Of a stretch of 64,000 nucleotides of DNA, positions 9,939-18,490 are shown piece after piece; within the stretch, counting starts at the first letter, position 1; every line of letters begins with the position of its first letter. The notes beneath the pieces were generated by a model. That model was not told where the DNA came from. It did not search any database and was given only the letters and a program-made list of their open reading frames with translations. The stretch is from Microvirga makkahensis (lineage in GTDB: Bacteria; Pseudomonadota; Alphaproteobacteria; Rhizobiales; Beijerinckiaceae). Location: contig NZ_WURB01000017.1 in the NCBI RefSeq assembly GCF_009830105.1, positions 1 through 64,000 on the forward strand, given 5' to 3'. The position numbers and the translations under genes are program-made.

Positions 9939-11588
9939 ATGATGTTATGCGAGCACGCCCGCCGCGTTGCCTATGCGGCTTTGACCTCCGTTTCCCTTAC
10001 CGCGTTAGCGACCCAGGCCCTGGCTCACGATGGTGGGCTCACCGGCAAGATCGGCGAAGCCCGTTTTGAGGTAACCTGTACTCCCGAGGCGCAGGCCACC
10101 TTCAACCATGCTGTAGCTCTACTCCACTCGTTCTGGTTTACGCCAGCCCGCAAAGCCTTCGAGGATGTTGCGAAGCAGGACCCTAGCTGTGCGATGGCGC
10201 ATTGGGGCGTCGCCATGGTGGCCCGCGCCAACCCGCTAGCTTCGGCCCCCACAGCAAAAGCCATGGCCGAGGGGCTTGCCGCCATTGAGCGTGCTCAGAG
10301 CATTGGCGGCAAGTCCCAGCGTGAACGGGACTACATCGAAGCTCTGGCCCAGTTTTATCGTGACTATGACAAGAAGGATCATAGAACCCGTGTCGTGGCC
10401 CATGAGGAGGCTATGGAGAAACTGGCCATTACTTATCCGGATGACCGGGAGGCAACCATCTTCTATGCCCTAGCCTTGAACATTTCAGCCTCGCCGGCCG
10501 ACAAGACCTACAGCAACCAACTCAAGGCTGGGAAGCTCTTGGAGAAGGTGTTCGCGGAGCAGCCACAGCACCCTGGTGTGGCGCACTATCTCATTCACAC
10601 CTACGACCACCCGCCTATTGCTAAGCAAGGACTCGATGCCGCCAAGCGGTATGCGAGTATCGCTCCTGACTCCCCCCACGCACTCCATATGCCCTCGCAT
10701 GTGTTCACCAGGCTTGGGTATTGGGAGGAGTCGGTCTCATCAAACCGGACCTCAGCCGAGGTAGTCAAGAAAGAGCTGGCTTCCTCCAATCCGATGTTGA
10801 TGGGACCTGAAGCGCTGCATGCACAGGACTACATGGTTTATGCGCATCTGCAGTTGGGACAAGACGCCGAGGCCCAGCGCGTGCTCGACGAGATCAGAGC
10901 TAAAGACAACGTTGATGCGGGCAACCACTTGGCCGCAAGCTACGCGCTCGCTGCCATGCCGGCTCGTTATGCGCTGGAGCGGCACCGCTGGGATGAGGCA
11001 GCTCGCCTCGAGGCGCCGAAGGTCGCCGGCTTCTCCTGGAGCGCCTTCCCGCAGTCTGAGGCGGTTGTGTACTTTGCAAAGGGGCTAGGAGCGGCCCGCA
11101 CGGGCGATGTGGCTGCGGCAAAGGCCTCAGGTGAGCGCCTGAAGCAGCTACACGATGCTCTCGTCACCATGAAGCAAGGCTACTGGGCCGGACAGGTGGG
11201 CATACAAGCCAAGGCGGTCGCGGCGTGGACGGCACTCGCGGAGGGTCGCAAGGATGAAGCAGTCGCTTTAATGCGGGAGGCTGCTGATCTGGAGAGCGCA
11301 ACCGATAAGCACATTGTCACCCCGGGGCATATTGTACCGGCTCGGGAGCTTCTCGGTTTCATGCTCCTCGAGACAGGCCAGCCGGCTCTGGCATTGGTCG
11401 AGTTCGAGAAGAGCCAGGTCGTTGAGCCTAACCGCTTCCACGGCTTTGCAGGCGCGGCACGCGCCGCTGAGCTAGCCGGGGTGCGGGAGAAGGCGAAGGC
11501 CCACTATGCTAAGCTGCTGGAGTTAAGCGCCAAGGCCGATGCTGAGCGACCTGAGGTCAAAGCAGCGCGCGTAGCTCTGAGCCAATAG
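9939..11588 (+). CDS. Secreted TPR-repeat protein with conserved His motifs
   Basis: A 549-residue exported protein. ATG 9939 (or 9942) is preferred over TTG 9927 because of the G-rich site just upstream and the signal peptide that follows (ends ATQALA-H). TPR-like helices run throughout (HSFWFTPARKAFEDVAKQDP, AMAHWGVAMVA). The middle holds His-rich motifs (HYLIHTYDHP, ALHMPSHVFTRLG) typical of a widespread uncharacterised bacterial TPR family, and these may bind metal. The sequence is intact and full length for the family. A partner or substrate is not apparent, although the neighbouring TPR and LTxxQ genes also encode cell-envelope proteins. Confidence 0.8.
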   Translation: MMLCEHARRVAYAALTSVSLTALATQALAHDGGLTGKIGEARFEVTCTPEAQATFNHAVALLHSFWFTPARKAFEDVAKQDPSCAMAHWGVAMVARANPLASAPTAKAMAEGLAAIERAQSIGGKSQRERDYIEALAQFYRDYDKKDHRTRVVAHEEAMEKLAITYPDDREATIFYALALNISASPADKTYSNQLKAGKLLEKVFAEQPQHPGVAHYLIHTYDHPPIAKQGLDAAKRYASIAPDSPHALHMPSHVFTRLGYWEESVSSNRTSAEVVKKELASSNPMLMGPEALHAQDYMVYAHLQLGQDAEAQRVLDEIRAKDNVDAGNHLAASYALAAMPARYALERHRWDEAARLEAPKVAGFSWSAFPQSEAVVYFAKGLGAARTGDVAAAKASGERLKQLHDALVTMKQGYWAGQVGIQAKAVAAWTALAEGRKDEAVALMREAADLESATDKHIVTPGHIVPARELLGFMLLETGQPALALVEFEKSQVVEPNRFHGFAGAARAAELAGVREKAKAHYAKLLELSAKADAERPEVKAARVALSQ

Positions 11589-11708
11589 GAGGTCAGGTCT
11601 GCGATCCAGCCAGCGGGGTCATATACCTCCGCCGACGGAAAGCCGTCGTCCCTGCTTGGAGAAGGTAGGGGCATGCGCTTGGCCGATATGTGCTGCTAGT
11701 AATCTTCG

Positions 11709-11731
11709 GTGCAGAAACCGGATTTCTGCAC
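11709..11731. terminator. Hairpin after TPR gene
   Basis: GTGCAGAAA and its exact complement TTTCTGCAC flank a 5-base loop. It lies 120 bases downstream of the TPR stop codon and just downstream of the opposing DUF5681 gene end, so it may end both transcripts. No T-tract follows. Confidence 0.45.
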
Positions 11732-11816
11732 AAGTTCCATCCGACGCTCGAGAATGCCACAAGAGGGGCTCAGAGTGGCATCCTGTCGGCAGCCGTGGTG
11801 CTTTGGCACGAGAAAG

Positions 11817-12209
11817 TCAGTCGCAATCCACTTCAACGGATCCTTCGACTAGGGCGAGCCGCTCCTCTTCCTCTTCTAGCTTTGCAAGTCGCTCCTCTTC
11901 CTCGAGCATCGCCAGTTCGGCCTCAATCTCTTCCAACGTCATCCGGTTCACCGGCTTTGGTGGAGCAGGCGCAAGGGCGAGCGATCCGTCGATGGCCTGC
12001 CGGGGCAATCCCCATCCTCGGTTCAGGAGAGCGTTAGCGGCTGCCATCCGCACACTGTCAGACGCGCCGTTCCGCATCAGGTCCGCCAGCGTCTCGAGTG
12101 CTTCAACCGTGTATGTGCGCGCGAGGGTCTCCACCTCGCCCTTGATCGAGGGGCGACCTTTGGGATTACCGCTCTGTCCTGGCTTCCAAACACCCTTACG
12201 CGTGGACAC
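11817..12209 (-). CDS. DUF5681 domain protein
   Basis: A 130-residue protein from GTG 12209, with AGGAG eight bases upstream. The N-terminus has the family hallmark KPGQSGNPKGRPS, a basic Gly-Pro-rich motif, followed by a helical domain (LMRNGASDSVRMAAANALLNRGWG). The C-terminus is a strongly acidic coiled coil (LEEIEAELAMLEEEERLAKL). DUF5681 proteins occur widely in Alphaproteobacteria and in phage-related regions and are suspected to bind nucleic acid. No phage genes surround this copy. Confidence 0.75.
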   Translation of the reverse strand: MSTRKGVWKPGQSGNPKGRPSIKGEVETLARTYTVEALETLADLMRNGASDSVRMAAANALLNRGWGLPRQAIDGSLALAPAPPKPVNRMTLEEIEAELAMLEEEERLAKLEEEEERLALVEGSVEVDCD

Positions 12210-12575
12210 CTGATACGCTCCTGTTAGCAGGACTGTCTCAGGTCAACGCAAAGGCCTGGTAGGAGATTCACCCGCACTCCGAACGTCCGCTTATCTTGCC
12301 ATTGCTGAAGCTTGCTGAACTTCCAAGAAGTGCCAGAAGCGGCCCTTCTTCACCTCACGATCCTGAGCGATTGTGATCACATCCCGTTAAGCATCCGACG
12401 CACCTTGGTGGCTAGCTCGGAACCTCTGCCGCGGCCGGAAATTGAGACTGAGGCAGCCACCCGACAGCCCCGACCGAGCAGGTTGTGCTCGGCTCGGTAA
12501 ACCGTCTGGTTGGAGGCGAGACACGGATCGTCATCCTCCTGCGAGAGGGCGATCCCTTTGACCGGGAGGTTTGCG
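12210..12575. other. Intergenic region without a recognised gene
   Basis: 366 bases between the divergent DUF5681 and DUF2231 genes. It contains a short block, GAACGTCCGCTTA, near 12280 that also appears in variant form in other gaps of the window. A GGAAC at 12420-12424 is followed 17 bases later by ATT rather than GTT, so an EcfG-type promoter is not supported here. Confidence 0.4.
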
Positions 12576-13178
12576 ATGCCGATGTGTGTTCAGGAAGTCC
12601 ATCCCGCGATTGCCCACTTCCCGGTGGCCCTGCTGCCCACCGCCGTGGCGGCCGATCTGATCGGGCGGCTGACCGACAACAACGCGCTGATGGAGGTGGG
12701 ACGCCAGCTGATGCCGGTTGCGGCCGCCAGTGTCGCCGCAACGGGGATTGCAGGCTTTGCCGCGCAGGAGGCCGTCAGGACCCGCGATGTGTCCCATGAC
12801 CTCCTTGTCACTCACCGCACGCTCAACATCGGCCTGCTGGCGCTGTCGGTGGGTTTAGCAGCAGTCCGGGCCCGGAGCCGGCGGCCCAGCGCCGGCTACC
12901 TGCTGGCAGGTTTGGCGGGAGCCGCCCTTGTGACGTACTCAGGCTATCTTGGCGGCCGAATGGTTTATGCGCACGGCGTCGGCGTGGATCCGGCCGATGG
13001 CGTCGAGCACGAGCGCGCGCCCGAAATGCCTCGCAACGGGTTCAGGAGAGCCGCACGAACAGCGGCGGACAACGTTGGCCAGGCGCTCCGACATACCGCC
13101 CACGACACGGCGGAAGGGAAGATCACCCCACGGTTTCAGGAGCGCGCATCCACTCGCAGCGAACCGGCTGCAGGATAG
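12576..13178 (+). CDS. DUF2231 family membrane protein
   Basis: A 200-residue inner-membrane protein. ATG 12576 has GGGAGG six bases before it, and the family's opening motif (VHPAIAHFPVALLP) follows at once. Four hydrophobic segments lie within residues 10-150, with the conserved His of DLLVTHRTLN in the second half. The C-terminal 55 residues are hydrophilic and Arg-rich and probably cytoplasmic. DUF2231 proteins are uncharacterised; the HP..HFP motif suggests metal or haem contact. This copy lies at the start of a run of stress-type genes. Confidence 0.8.
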   Translation: MPMCVQEVHPAIAHFPVALLPTAVAADLIGRLTDNNALMEVGRQLMPVAAASVAATGIAGFAAQEAVRTRDVSHDLLVTHRTLNIGLLALSVGLAAVRARSRRPSAGYLLAGLAGAALVTYSGYLGGRMVYAHGVGVDPADGVEHERAPEMPRNGFRRAARTAADNVGQALRHTAHDTAEGKITPRFQERASTRSEPAAG

Positions 13179-13467
13179 ATCCGGGCCCAACGAGCTAGCG
13201 GGAGGAAAGCGGACCAGGAGCAGGGCATGAAGGTCTCGCCGGGGGGATCCTCTCGGCAGCGGAGCTGCAAAATGCGTTGCGCGACGCTCTGACGGCCAGC
13301 GCAGCAGTGATCCTGTGTTCCGGCAGCAGCCTAAAGAGGTCAAGGAAACCTACGCTGGGATTCAATGGCGGTTGGGATTACGGAAGCCCTGATCAAGGTT
13401 AGGGCGAAAGCCATCACCGCAGAGCAGGTCAAGAGCAGGCTCAAGGCTGCAACAGACCCGGAAGAAA

Positions 13468-14416
13468 CTATACCTCAGCGGCGTCCAGTGCACTGAGATC
13501 CGCGGCGGGAAATGTCACATTCTCCCGAGCGACTGTGACCTCCTCTACCGAAACGGTTCGCCAGTGCGCGACGTGCGCAATCGCCTCCTGCACAACGCTT
13601 TCAGGCGTTGATGCCCCTGCTTGTTATGCCCAAGACTCGGATGCCCTCGATGAAGCTTCGTGGCAACTCATTCGCCTCTTCCACTAGGAGAGTGGGCCGG
13701 CCCTGAGCCTCCCCTAGTTCGCGCAGGCGATTGGTGTTCGAGCTGTTGCCCGAGCCGCATACCACGATCCGCTCCGCTCTTGCCGCGATCATCCGCAGAG
13801 CGGCCTGTCGATTTTGGGTGGCATAGCAGATCGTCCTAATGTCCGGCCCGACAATGTCGGGAAAACGAGCTTTAAGGGCTGCGATGATCTCCCGCGTGTC
13901 ACTCACGGACAAGGTCGTCTGAGTGACGTAGGCGACCCGACCTGGATCCGGAACAGTCAACATGGCGACCTCCGCGACAGCTCCCACCACCACAACAGCG
14001 CTGTCAACTTGGCCTTGGATCCCCTTCACCTCCGCATGACCCGCGTGACCGATGATGATGACCGTGCGGTTGGCACGTGCATGGCGGCATACCTCCATGT
14101 GCACGCGCTGGACGAGGGGGCATGTGGCGTCGACCACCGGCAGCTGGCGCTGGCGCGCCTCCTCGTAAATCCGACGTGCGACCCCATGGGCGCTGAGCAC
14201 GGTCACGGCTCCATCCGGGATCTCGGAGAGATCCTCGACAAAGGTGACTCCAGCTTGCTCCAAGCTCTCAATGACTTGGCAGTTATGAACGATCTGGTGC
14301 CGAACAAAGACGGCTCCGGCAAACCGGGCGCGCACTTGTTCGACAGCGTGAATTGCCCGTCCTACGCCGGCGCAAAAGCTGCGTGGGGACGCAAGCAGAA
14401 CAGTGAGCGGCTCCAT
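13468..14416 (-). pseudogene. ispH: 4-hydroxy-3-methylbut-2-enyl diphosphate reductase, frameshifted
   Basis: IspH makes IPP and DMAPP in the last step of the MEP isoprenoid pathway, using a [4Fe-4S] cluster. ATG 14416 has AAGGAG seven bases upstream. Cluster cysteines are present at residues 15 (SFCAGVGRAI), 99 (VDATCPLV) and 197 (TICYATQNRQ), as are SAHGV, GHAGHAEV, TQTTLS and GNSSNTNR. The uninterrupted frame stops at 13601 after 271 residues. One extra A at 13621-13622 explains this: removing it restores AGASTPESVVQEAI and a natural end at TAG 13468-13470, giving 315 residues, the usual length. The lost part includes the substrate-binding Ser of the GAS motif, so the shortened form should be inactive. 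As IspH is normally essential, either a second copy exists or the base is an assembly error. Confidence 0.85.
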
Positions 14417-14932
14417 GCACAAGCTCCTTGAGTTCCAGCTGCTGCCTTCCGACACGTCCGCGCATCGGTTGCGGACTGAAACCGTCTGTTGTGCCCGCCG
14501 AGTTCGGGAACTTCGTCAGGCTGCGGCCCACCAACGCCCTTCCCAACAATTCAAAGTTTCGGCCAAGCTGAAAGCTGGTGAGACAGGTGCAACATCGATA
14601 GGCTGACGGGTGCCTCCACTTGGACGCCCCGAGCAACTTCGTTGTCACCCCGCTCTGGCTGATTCACGCAGTCTAAACGGAAGTAGAGGCGATTTGTGCG
14701 GCGTCGATAAGGCATGCCTTGTTTTCCGGCAGGCACGAAGTATTCGGTCTCAGCGCGTGTTCGTGCGAATCGGGAAACGGTCCGCAGGGGATCATACTGG
14801 AAAGTTTTCTGTCCTACAGGAATGTCTGCTTGAGCAGGGTCGCGCTGTCCCCAAAGATTGGCGGCAGCGCGTGATCGAAGGAACCGGTGTCTTCCTATGA
14901 CGTTGACCGCACCTTACACCCAGGGAGCCGTC
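14417..14932. other. Intergenic region with a stress-type promoter at its right end
   Basis: 516 bases between divergent ispH and SDR genes. Reading frames are short and unconvincing. The only recognised element is the GGAAC-N17-GTT site at 14880-14904. Confidence 0.45.
14880..14904 (+). promoter_or_regulatory. EcfG-type general stress promoter candidate
   Basis: GGAAC at 14880-14884 and CGTT at 14901-14904 give GGAAC-N16-CGTT, the consensus known for the alphaproteobacterial EcfG sigma factor. The -10 element ends 28 bases before ATG 14933. This favours that start for the SDR gene over ATG 14897, which would lie inside the promoter. Confidence 0.6.
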
Positions 14933-16216
14933 ATGACGGTTCGTCTCAGGCTCGTCGAAAAGCAGGTCGTGGTGTTGACGGGCGCGTCCAGCGGCATCGG
15001 GCTGGCGACGGCCCGCGCCCTGGCCGACCGTGGCGCACGGCTCGTTCTCGTCGCGCGCAACAAAAGTGCCCTGCAGGACCTCGCCCGTGAATGCTCTGCC
15101 AAGGGCGCAAGAGCCATCGCGGTGGCTGGCGATGTTGGACGGTTTGAGGACATGGAGCGGGTCGCCGAGGCGACCATTCGGGAGTTCGGCGGCTTCGACA
15201 CCTGGATCAACAATGCCGGCGTGGCGATCTTCGGGACTGTCGAGCAGGTCCCCATCGAAGACCACCGGCGGCTGTTCGACACCAACTATTTCGGCGTCCT
15301 GTATGGATGCCTGATTGCCGCGAAGCATCTTCGTCAGCGCGGCGGCAAGATCATCAATATCGGCAGCGTGCTGAGCGACCGGGCCGACATCCTGCAAGGC
15401 CCCTATTCCGCCTCCAAGCACGCGGTGAAGGGTTTGACGGACGCGCTGCGCATGGAGCTGGAAGAGGACGGGGCTCCGATCTCGGTCACGCTCATCAAGC
15501 CTTCCGCCATCGATACGCCCTACATGGAGCATGCGCGCTCCTACATGACCTCGCCTGGCACCAAGAACCCGCCTCCGTCCTACGATCCCGAGGTGGCTGC
15601 CCGGGCCATCGTGTTTGCCTGCGAGAACGACAGGCGCGACATTGTCGTAGGCTTCGGCGGATGGGCGCTCGCAGCCATGGGGTCGATTGCACCCCGGCTG
15701 ACGGATTACGCCATGGAAGTGGGCGGACGCATCCTGCAGGAGAGCACAGATCCTGGGCGCCCGGAACGACGGGACAACCTCCACGAGCCCCGGGAGGATG
15801 GGGCCGAGCGCTCCTCTCTTCCCGGTGGGTCGCGCAAGACCAGCCTGTTCCTCGAAGCGCAGCTCAATCCTGTGAGCGCGGTACCAGGTATGGTCCTCTC
15901 CACTCTTGCGGGCGCAGGACTTGCTGCCCTGCGGAAGCTACGCCCGGTGGATTCTACCTTTACCTCAACACCATTTCAGGAAATCAATAATCCCGTGCAC
16001 GAAGGGCGGGAGGATGGCGGCGAGCAGTCATCCCTGGCTCGGGGAGCGCTCGCGAGCCGACAGTCCCTGCAAGGGGAGCTCAACGCCAAGAGCGCTGTAC
16101 CAGGTGTGGCCCTCGCTGCACTCGCGGGCGCCGGTCTTATTGCAATGCAGATGCTCCGCACCAGGGGCTCAACCTCCTCTTCACCTCAACACAAACCTAC
16201 GCCTCGGCGACGGTGA
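14933..16216 (+). CDS. Short-chain dehydrogenase with duplicated C-terminal membrane tail
   Basis: A 427-residue classical SDR oxidoreductase. ATG 14933 has AGGGAG five bases upstream. The Rossmann domain shows TGASSGIG for NAD(P) binding, NNAG, a catalytic Ser in INIGSVLSD and YSASK. After the catalytic domain (about residues 1-260) come two copies of a 72-residue module, offset by exactly 216 bases (anchor points 15782 and 15998). Each reads HE.REDG.E.SSL and ends in a hydrophobic stretch (SAVPGMVLSTLAGAGL, SAVPGVALAALAGAGL). The tail probably anchors the enzyme to membrane. A related SDR pseudogene at 20432 has one copy. Substrate unknown; stress control is likely from the promoter. Confidence 0.88.
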   Translation: MTVRLRLVEKQVVVLTGASSGIGLATARALADRGARLVLVARNKSALQDLARECSAKGARAIAVAGDVGRFEDMERVAEATIREFGGFDTWINNAGVAIFGTVEQVPIEDHRRLFDTNYFGVLYGCLIAAKHLRQRGGKIINIGSVLSDRADILQGPYSASKHAVKGLTDALRMELEEDGAPISVTLIKPSAIDTPYMEHARSYMTSPGTKNPPPSYDPEVAARAIVFACENDRRDIVVGFGGWALAAMGSIAPRLTDYAMEVGGRILQESTDPGRPERRDNLHEPREDGAERSSLPGGSRKTSLFLEAQLNPVSAVPGMVLSTLAGAGLAALRKLRPVDSTFTSTPFQEINNPVHEGREDGGEQSSLARGALASRQSLQGELNAKSAVPGVALAALAGAGLIAMQMLRTRGSTSSSPQHKPTPRRR

Positions 16217-16671
16217 TCGGCCGGGTCGCAACTCAGAGCCGTAACGAAGGGATCACTGAGATTCGCTCCCTAGCTTTAAGATGGTGGCGGCAAGTTAATC
16301 ATCACTCTTCAATGCGAAGCCTCAATAGGGAAGCGGTTGTGCAGGCGAGCAGGTTATGTGTCGAGCCCGCCAGCTGATGTAGGATTGCGGAGCTTTACGC
16401 AGGCGCTCGCTGATTGACGGAGCGCTCCGCGATCTAGGTTAGGAGTTCGTCGGTGCGCTTCCGCTGCAGTGTAAGCGCCACTGCTACCGTCCGCTGAGCC
16501 AAACCAGGAAAGCCCTGCCCTTTGGGAACGCCCAACTTTTCGCATGGCACTGACAATCGGCTTACGAAAGCTCCGCGCCAGGTGTCAGACCGACAGGGCC
16601 ATACTCGCCCGGCGCCGGCAGCCAGAAGTGGTCTGACTATGCAGTCTCAATGTCATACCTGCGTTGGCCCG
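16217..16671. other. Intergenic region between convergent genes
   Basis: 455 bases between the ends of the SDR and DUF4142 genes. Only short frames with no recognisable product are seen, and no strong hairpin was found. Confidence 0.4.
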
Positions 16672-17319
16672 TCAGCGAACGACGTTCTGAATGTTGGTAA
16701 GAAGCGCAATATGCTCTTTGATCTGTCCGCGTGCGAGCTTCACTACATTCACGTGATTGATGTTCTGCGGGTTCGATGACAGATACTGCTCCTGGACCTG
16801 CAGTAAGTCGCGGTGTCCCTCGATCTGCCCTGACAAGTAGATTTTATCGAACTCAGCTTCCGATGCCTGCTGTAACTTCTGGATCATCTCCCGACCCTTG
16901 GTATCGAGCACTGAGTCCGGCGCCCGAGCCGCAGAACTTGCTGCGGTCGTTGGCGTCGAGGAGGCGGAGGAGCCTGTCTGCGCTGGTTGCCTCTGGGCTG
17001 TGGCACCAGTCGCTGCTGGCGCTGTCGGGTCCATCATGGTGTGCAGGACTTGAGCAAGCGTTGTTTGTTCGTCAGTCTCGAACTGAGCAAACTGCTTCAG
17101 GTTGTCGTTGCGAGCTTTCTGAAGAGCAATGCGCGATGTTTCCAGGGCCACTATGCCGAGCTGAAGCGTCTGTTGGATGTGCTGCATCTCGTCTGGTCCG
17201 AGCAGTCCACTGCGCGCTGTGGTGTTGGGTGGCGTTCCAGTACTCTGGTTACTCTGCTGTGCGAAGACCGGGGCAGCGACTGCCGCTGTCAGGCTGACTA
17301 GAACGAGACGACGATCCAT
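16672..17319 (-). CDS. DUF4142 family exported protein
   Basis: A 215-residue protein from ATG 17319, with AGGAG six bases upstream. The signal peptide is typical (LVLVSLTAAVAAPVFA-Q). The mature protein is helical with the family pattern: ALQKARNDNLKQFAQFETDEQ, a low-complexity Ala/Thr/Ser linker near residues 95-130, then EFDKIYLSGQIEGHRDLL. DUF4142 is a ferritin-like four-helix domain of the periplasm, often induced by stress. The linker interrupts the usual helix pair, so this copy is somewhat divergent. Neighbouring DUF892 and DUF2231 genes make the same kind of stress set. Confidence 0.85.
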   Translation of the reverse strand: MDRRLVLVSLTAAVAAPVFAQQSNQSTGTPPNTTARSGLLGPDEMQHIQQTLQLGIVALETSRIALQKARNDNLKQFAQFETDEQTTLAQVLHTMMDPTAPAATGATAQRQPAQTGSSASSTPTTAASSAARAPDSVLDTKGREMIQKLQQASEAEFDKIYLSGQIEGHRDLLQVQEQYLSSNPQNINHVNVVKLARGQIKEHIALLTNIQNVVR

Positions 17320-17766
17320 AGGACACTCCTGCTTGTTGGGAGCGGTTTGTTCAAGCTGTCAAACCGCCCAGCCGCCACTCCGGACGAACGTGGAGGAGAC
17401 CAGCCTTGTTTCAGCGTGACGGCAAAATTGATGGTCGACCCGAGAAGGCGAGCGCCTCAGCGGCTGCCTAGCGATACTGGGCGAGGCCGGCTTTCTGTGC
17501 CTGAGCCCATCGGATTCAGCGTCCGCCTTGGGTCAAACCAGCCGCCCAATCCTTCAAGAATAAACGTTGTTCCCAGCTTAAGCGGACATTCCATCTACTT
17601 GAGCTGTCACATTAGGGGGAATTTCGGCACAAAATCCCACACGGCGAATCCTCCACAGTTCTGTCGGTAAGCTTCGCGGGAAGCCATTTCTGGAAACTAG
17701 CTGAGCCTAAGGAACCAGCTCTTCCGGTCTGAGTTCAGCACCCTAACATTCGGTTAGGAGAGTACC
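17320..17766. other. Intergenic region with a stress-type promoter
   Basis: 447 bases upstream of both the DUF4142 gene and the small membrane peptide genes. A variant of the short block AAGCGGACATTCC occurs near 17580. The EcfG-type site at 17711-17735 points to the plus-strand peptides. No gene is seen. Confidence 0.4.
17711..17735 (+). promoter_or_regulatory. EcfG-type general stress promoter candidate
   Basis: GGAAC at 17711-17715 and GTT at 17733-17735 are separated by 17 bases. The site ends 31 bases before ATG 17767, nearly the same distance as at the SDR and DUF892 genes. Confidence 0.5.
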
Positions 17767-17937
17767 ATGGGTCCTCGCAGATGGACAGCACTGGCACTGA
17801 TTGCCCTTGCTGTTGTCGCTCTTTTCTTCGCCCTCCGAGGAACGCACTCCGATAGAGAGAATGCGCCGGGACGGGCCGCGAGCCAGGCAACCATCAAGCC
17901 CATTCCGTCCAATCCGGATCTCGTGACGCCACCCTGA
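17767..17937 (+). CDS. 56-residue single-span membrane protein
   Basis: A small frame from ATG 17767 (AGGAG six bases upstream) to TGA 17937. The N-terminus (MGPRRW) is basic and followed by one clear membrane helix (TALALIALAVVALFFAL). A polar periplasmic tail of about 30 residues ends in IPSNPDLVTPP. No family is recognised. It sits directly behind an EcfG-type promoter and 28 bases before a second small membrane protein, so the two probably form a stress-induced pair. Confidence 0.6.
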   Translation: MGPRRWTALALIALAVVALFFALRGTHSDRENAPGRAASQATIKPIPSNPDLVTPP

Positions 17938-17965
17938 TCTTCCTCCACCGCAGGGCGCACCTGCC

Positions 17966-18094
17966 ATGTCACCGCAATCTCCTAACGGTGATGGCAGTGG
18001 CTGGCTGCTGTTGTGGCTTGTGATCCCCCTTGTTGTGGTCGCAGCCGGCGTTTACTTCTTCATCAAGAATAGTCGCTCGACGGCAAGACACTGA
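17966..18094 (+). CDS. 42-residue single-span membrane protein
   Basis: A small frame from ATG 17966 to TGA 18094. A Gly/Ser-rich start (MSPQSPNGDGSGW) precedes one membrane helix (LLLWLVIPLVVVAAGVYFFI) and a basic end (KNSRSTARH). Its ribosome binding site is weak (CAGGG), which would fit translation coupled to the peptide 28 bases upstream. No family is recognised. Confidence 0.5.
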   Translation: MSPQSPNGDGSGWLLLWLVIPLVVVAAGVYFFIKNSRSTARH

Positions 18095-18246
18095 TCCGTA
18101 CAAGGTTGCTCCCTTAGGGTCTTCATTTCCTGGACAGGAGGGCACGTCCAGGCTCAGTGCGCGGACCGCTTTTGCTGGATGCCGTTCGCCGGGGGCAGTC
18201 GGCACCTTCATGCTCGGGTCCCGCGGCCTCGCTGACAGCTTCTTCC

Positions 18247-18408
18247 GTACATTATCCCGACAAGCTGACCGTGTGGCAGACGGCCGCCGCGCCCATGTCG
18301 CCGATAATCATGTTTGTGGGCGCGCTGGTGCTCCCCATCACCGTTGCCTGCTCGGCTTTCGCTTACCGGAACTTCTCGGGCGAAGTGACGGATCTGCGCT
18401 ACGCCTGA
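18247..18408 (+). pseudogene. cydB: 3' remnant of cytochrome bd-type oxidase subunit II
   Basis: The last 53 codons before TGA 18406-18408 encode the typical C-terminus of cyanide-insensitive or bd quinol oxidase subunit II. The match runs over YPDKLTVWQTAAAP, then a membrane helix (IMFVGALVLPITVACSAFAY) and the closing NFSGEVTDLRYA. In these oxidases this segment forms the final transmembrane helix. Everything upstream in the frame is unrelated, and no cydA or rest of cydB is present, so this is a deletion remnant. I know the family pattern (LTxWxAAxAP...FVGA...YxxFxGK) well enough to be fairly sure. Confidence 0.65.
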
Positions 18409-18426
18409 GGCTCGTCGAGCCAAAAA

Positions 18427-18460
18427 GGGTGTCGCCACTCCTTTTAGCAGCGACACGCCC
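18427..18460. terminator. Interrupted hairpin between convergent genes
   Basis: GTGTCGC and GCGACAC pair with a GG/CC extension after a bulge; the loop includes CTTTT. It lies between the cydB remnant and the end of the DUF892 gene. Confidence 0.4.
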
Positions 18461-18490
18461 ACCGCCAAACGCCAAGTAACGGCAGTTCGT

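Noticed and set aside
11656..12213. 185-codon plus-strand frame
   Set aside because: It is antisense to the DUF5681 gene, and its Ser/Arg-rich product arises from the acidic coiled-coil coding sequence.
12420..12442. EcfG promoter before the DUF2231 gene
   Set aside because: GGAAC is followed at the right distance by ATT rather than GTT, and the site is about 130 bases from the start codon.
13814..14431. 205-codon plus-strand frame opposite ispH
   Set aside because: IspH motifs on the minus strand are unmistakable; the opposite product resembles nothing.
14897..14932. Upstream ATG for the SDR gene at 14897
   Set aside because: It would fall within the candidate promoter, and family sequence starts at 14933, where a better ribosome binding site is present.
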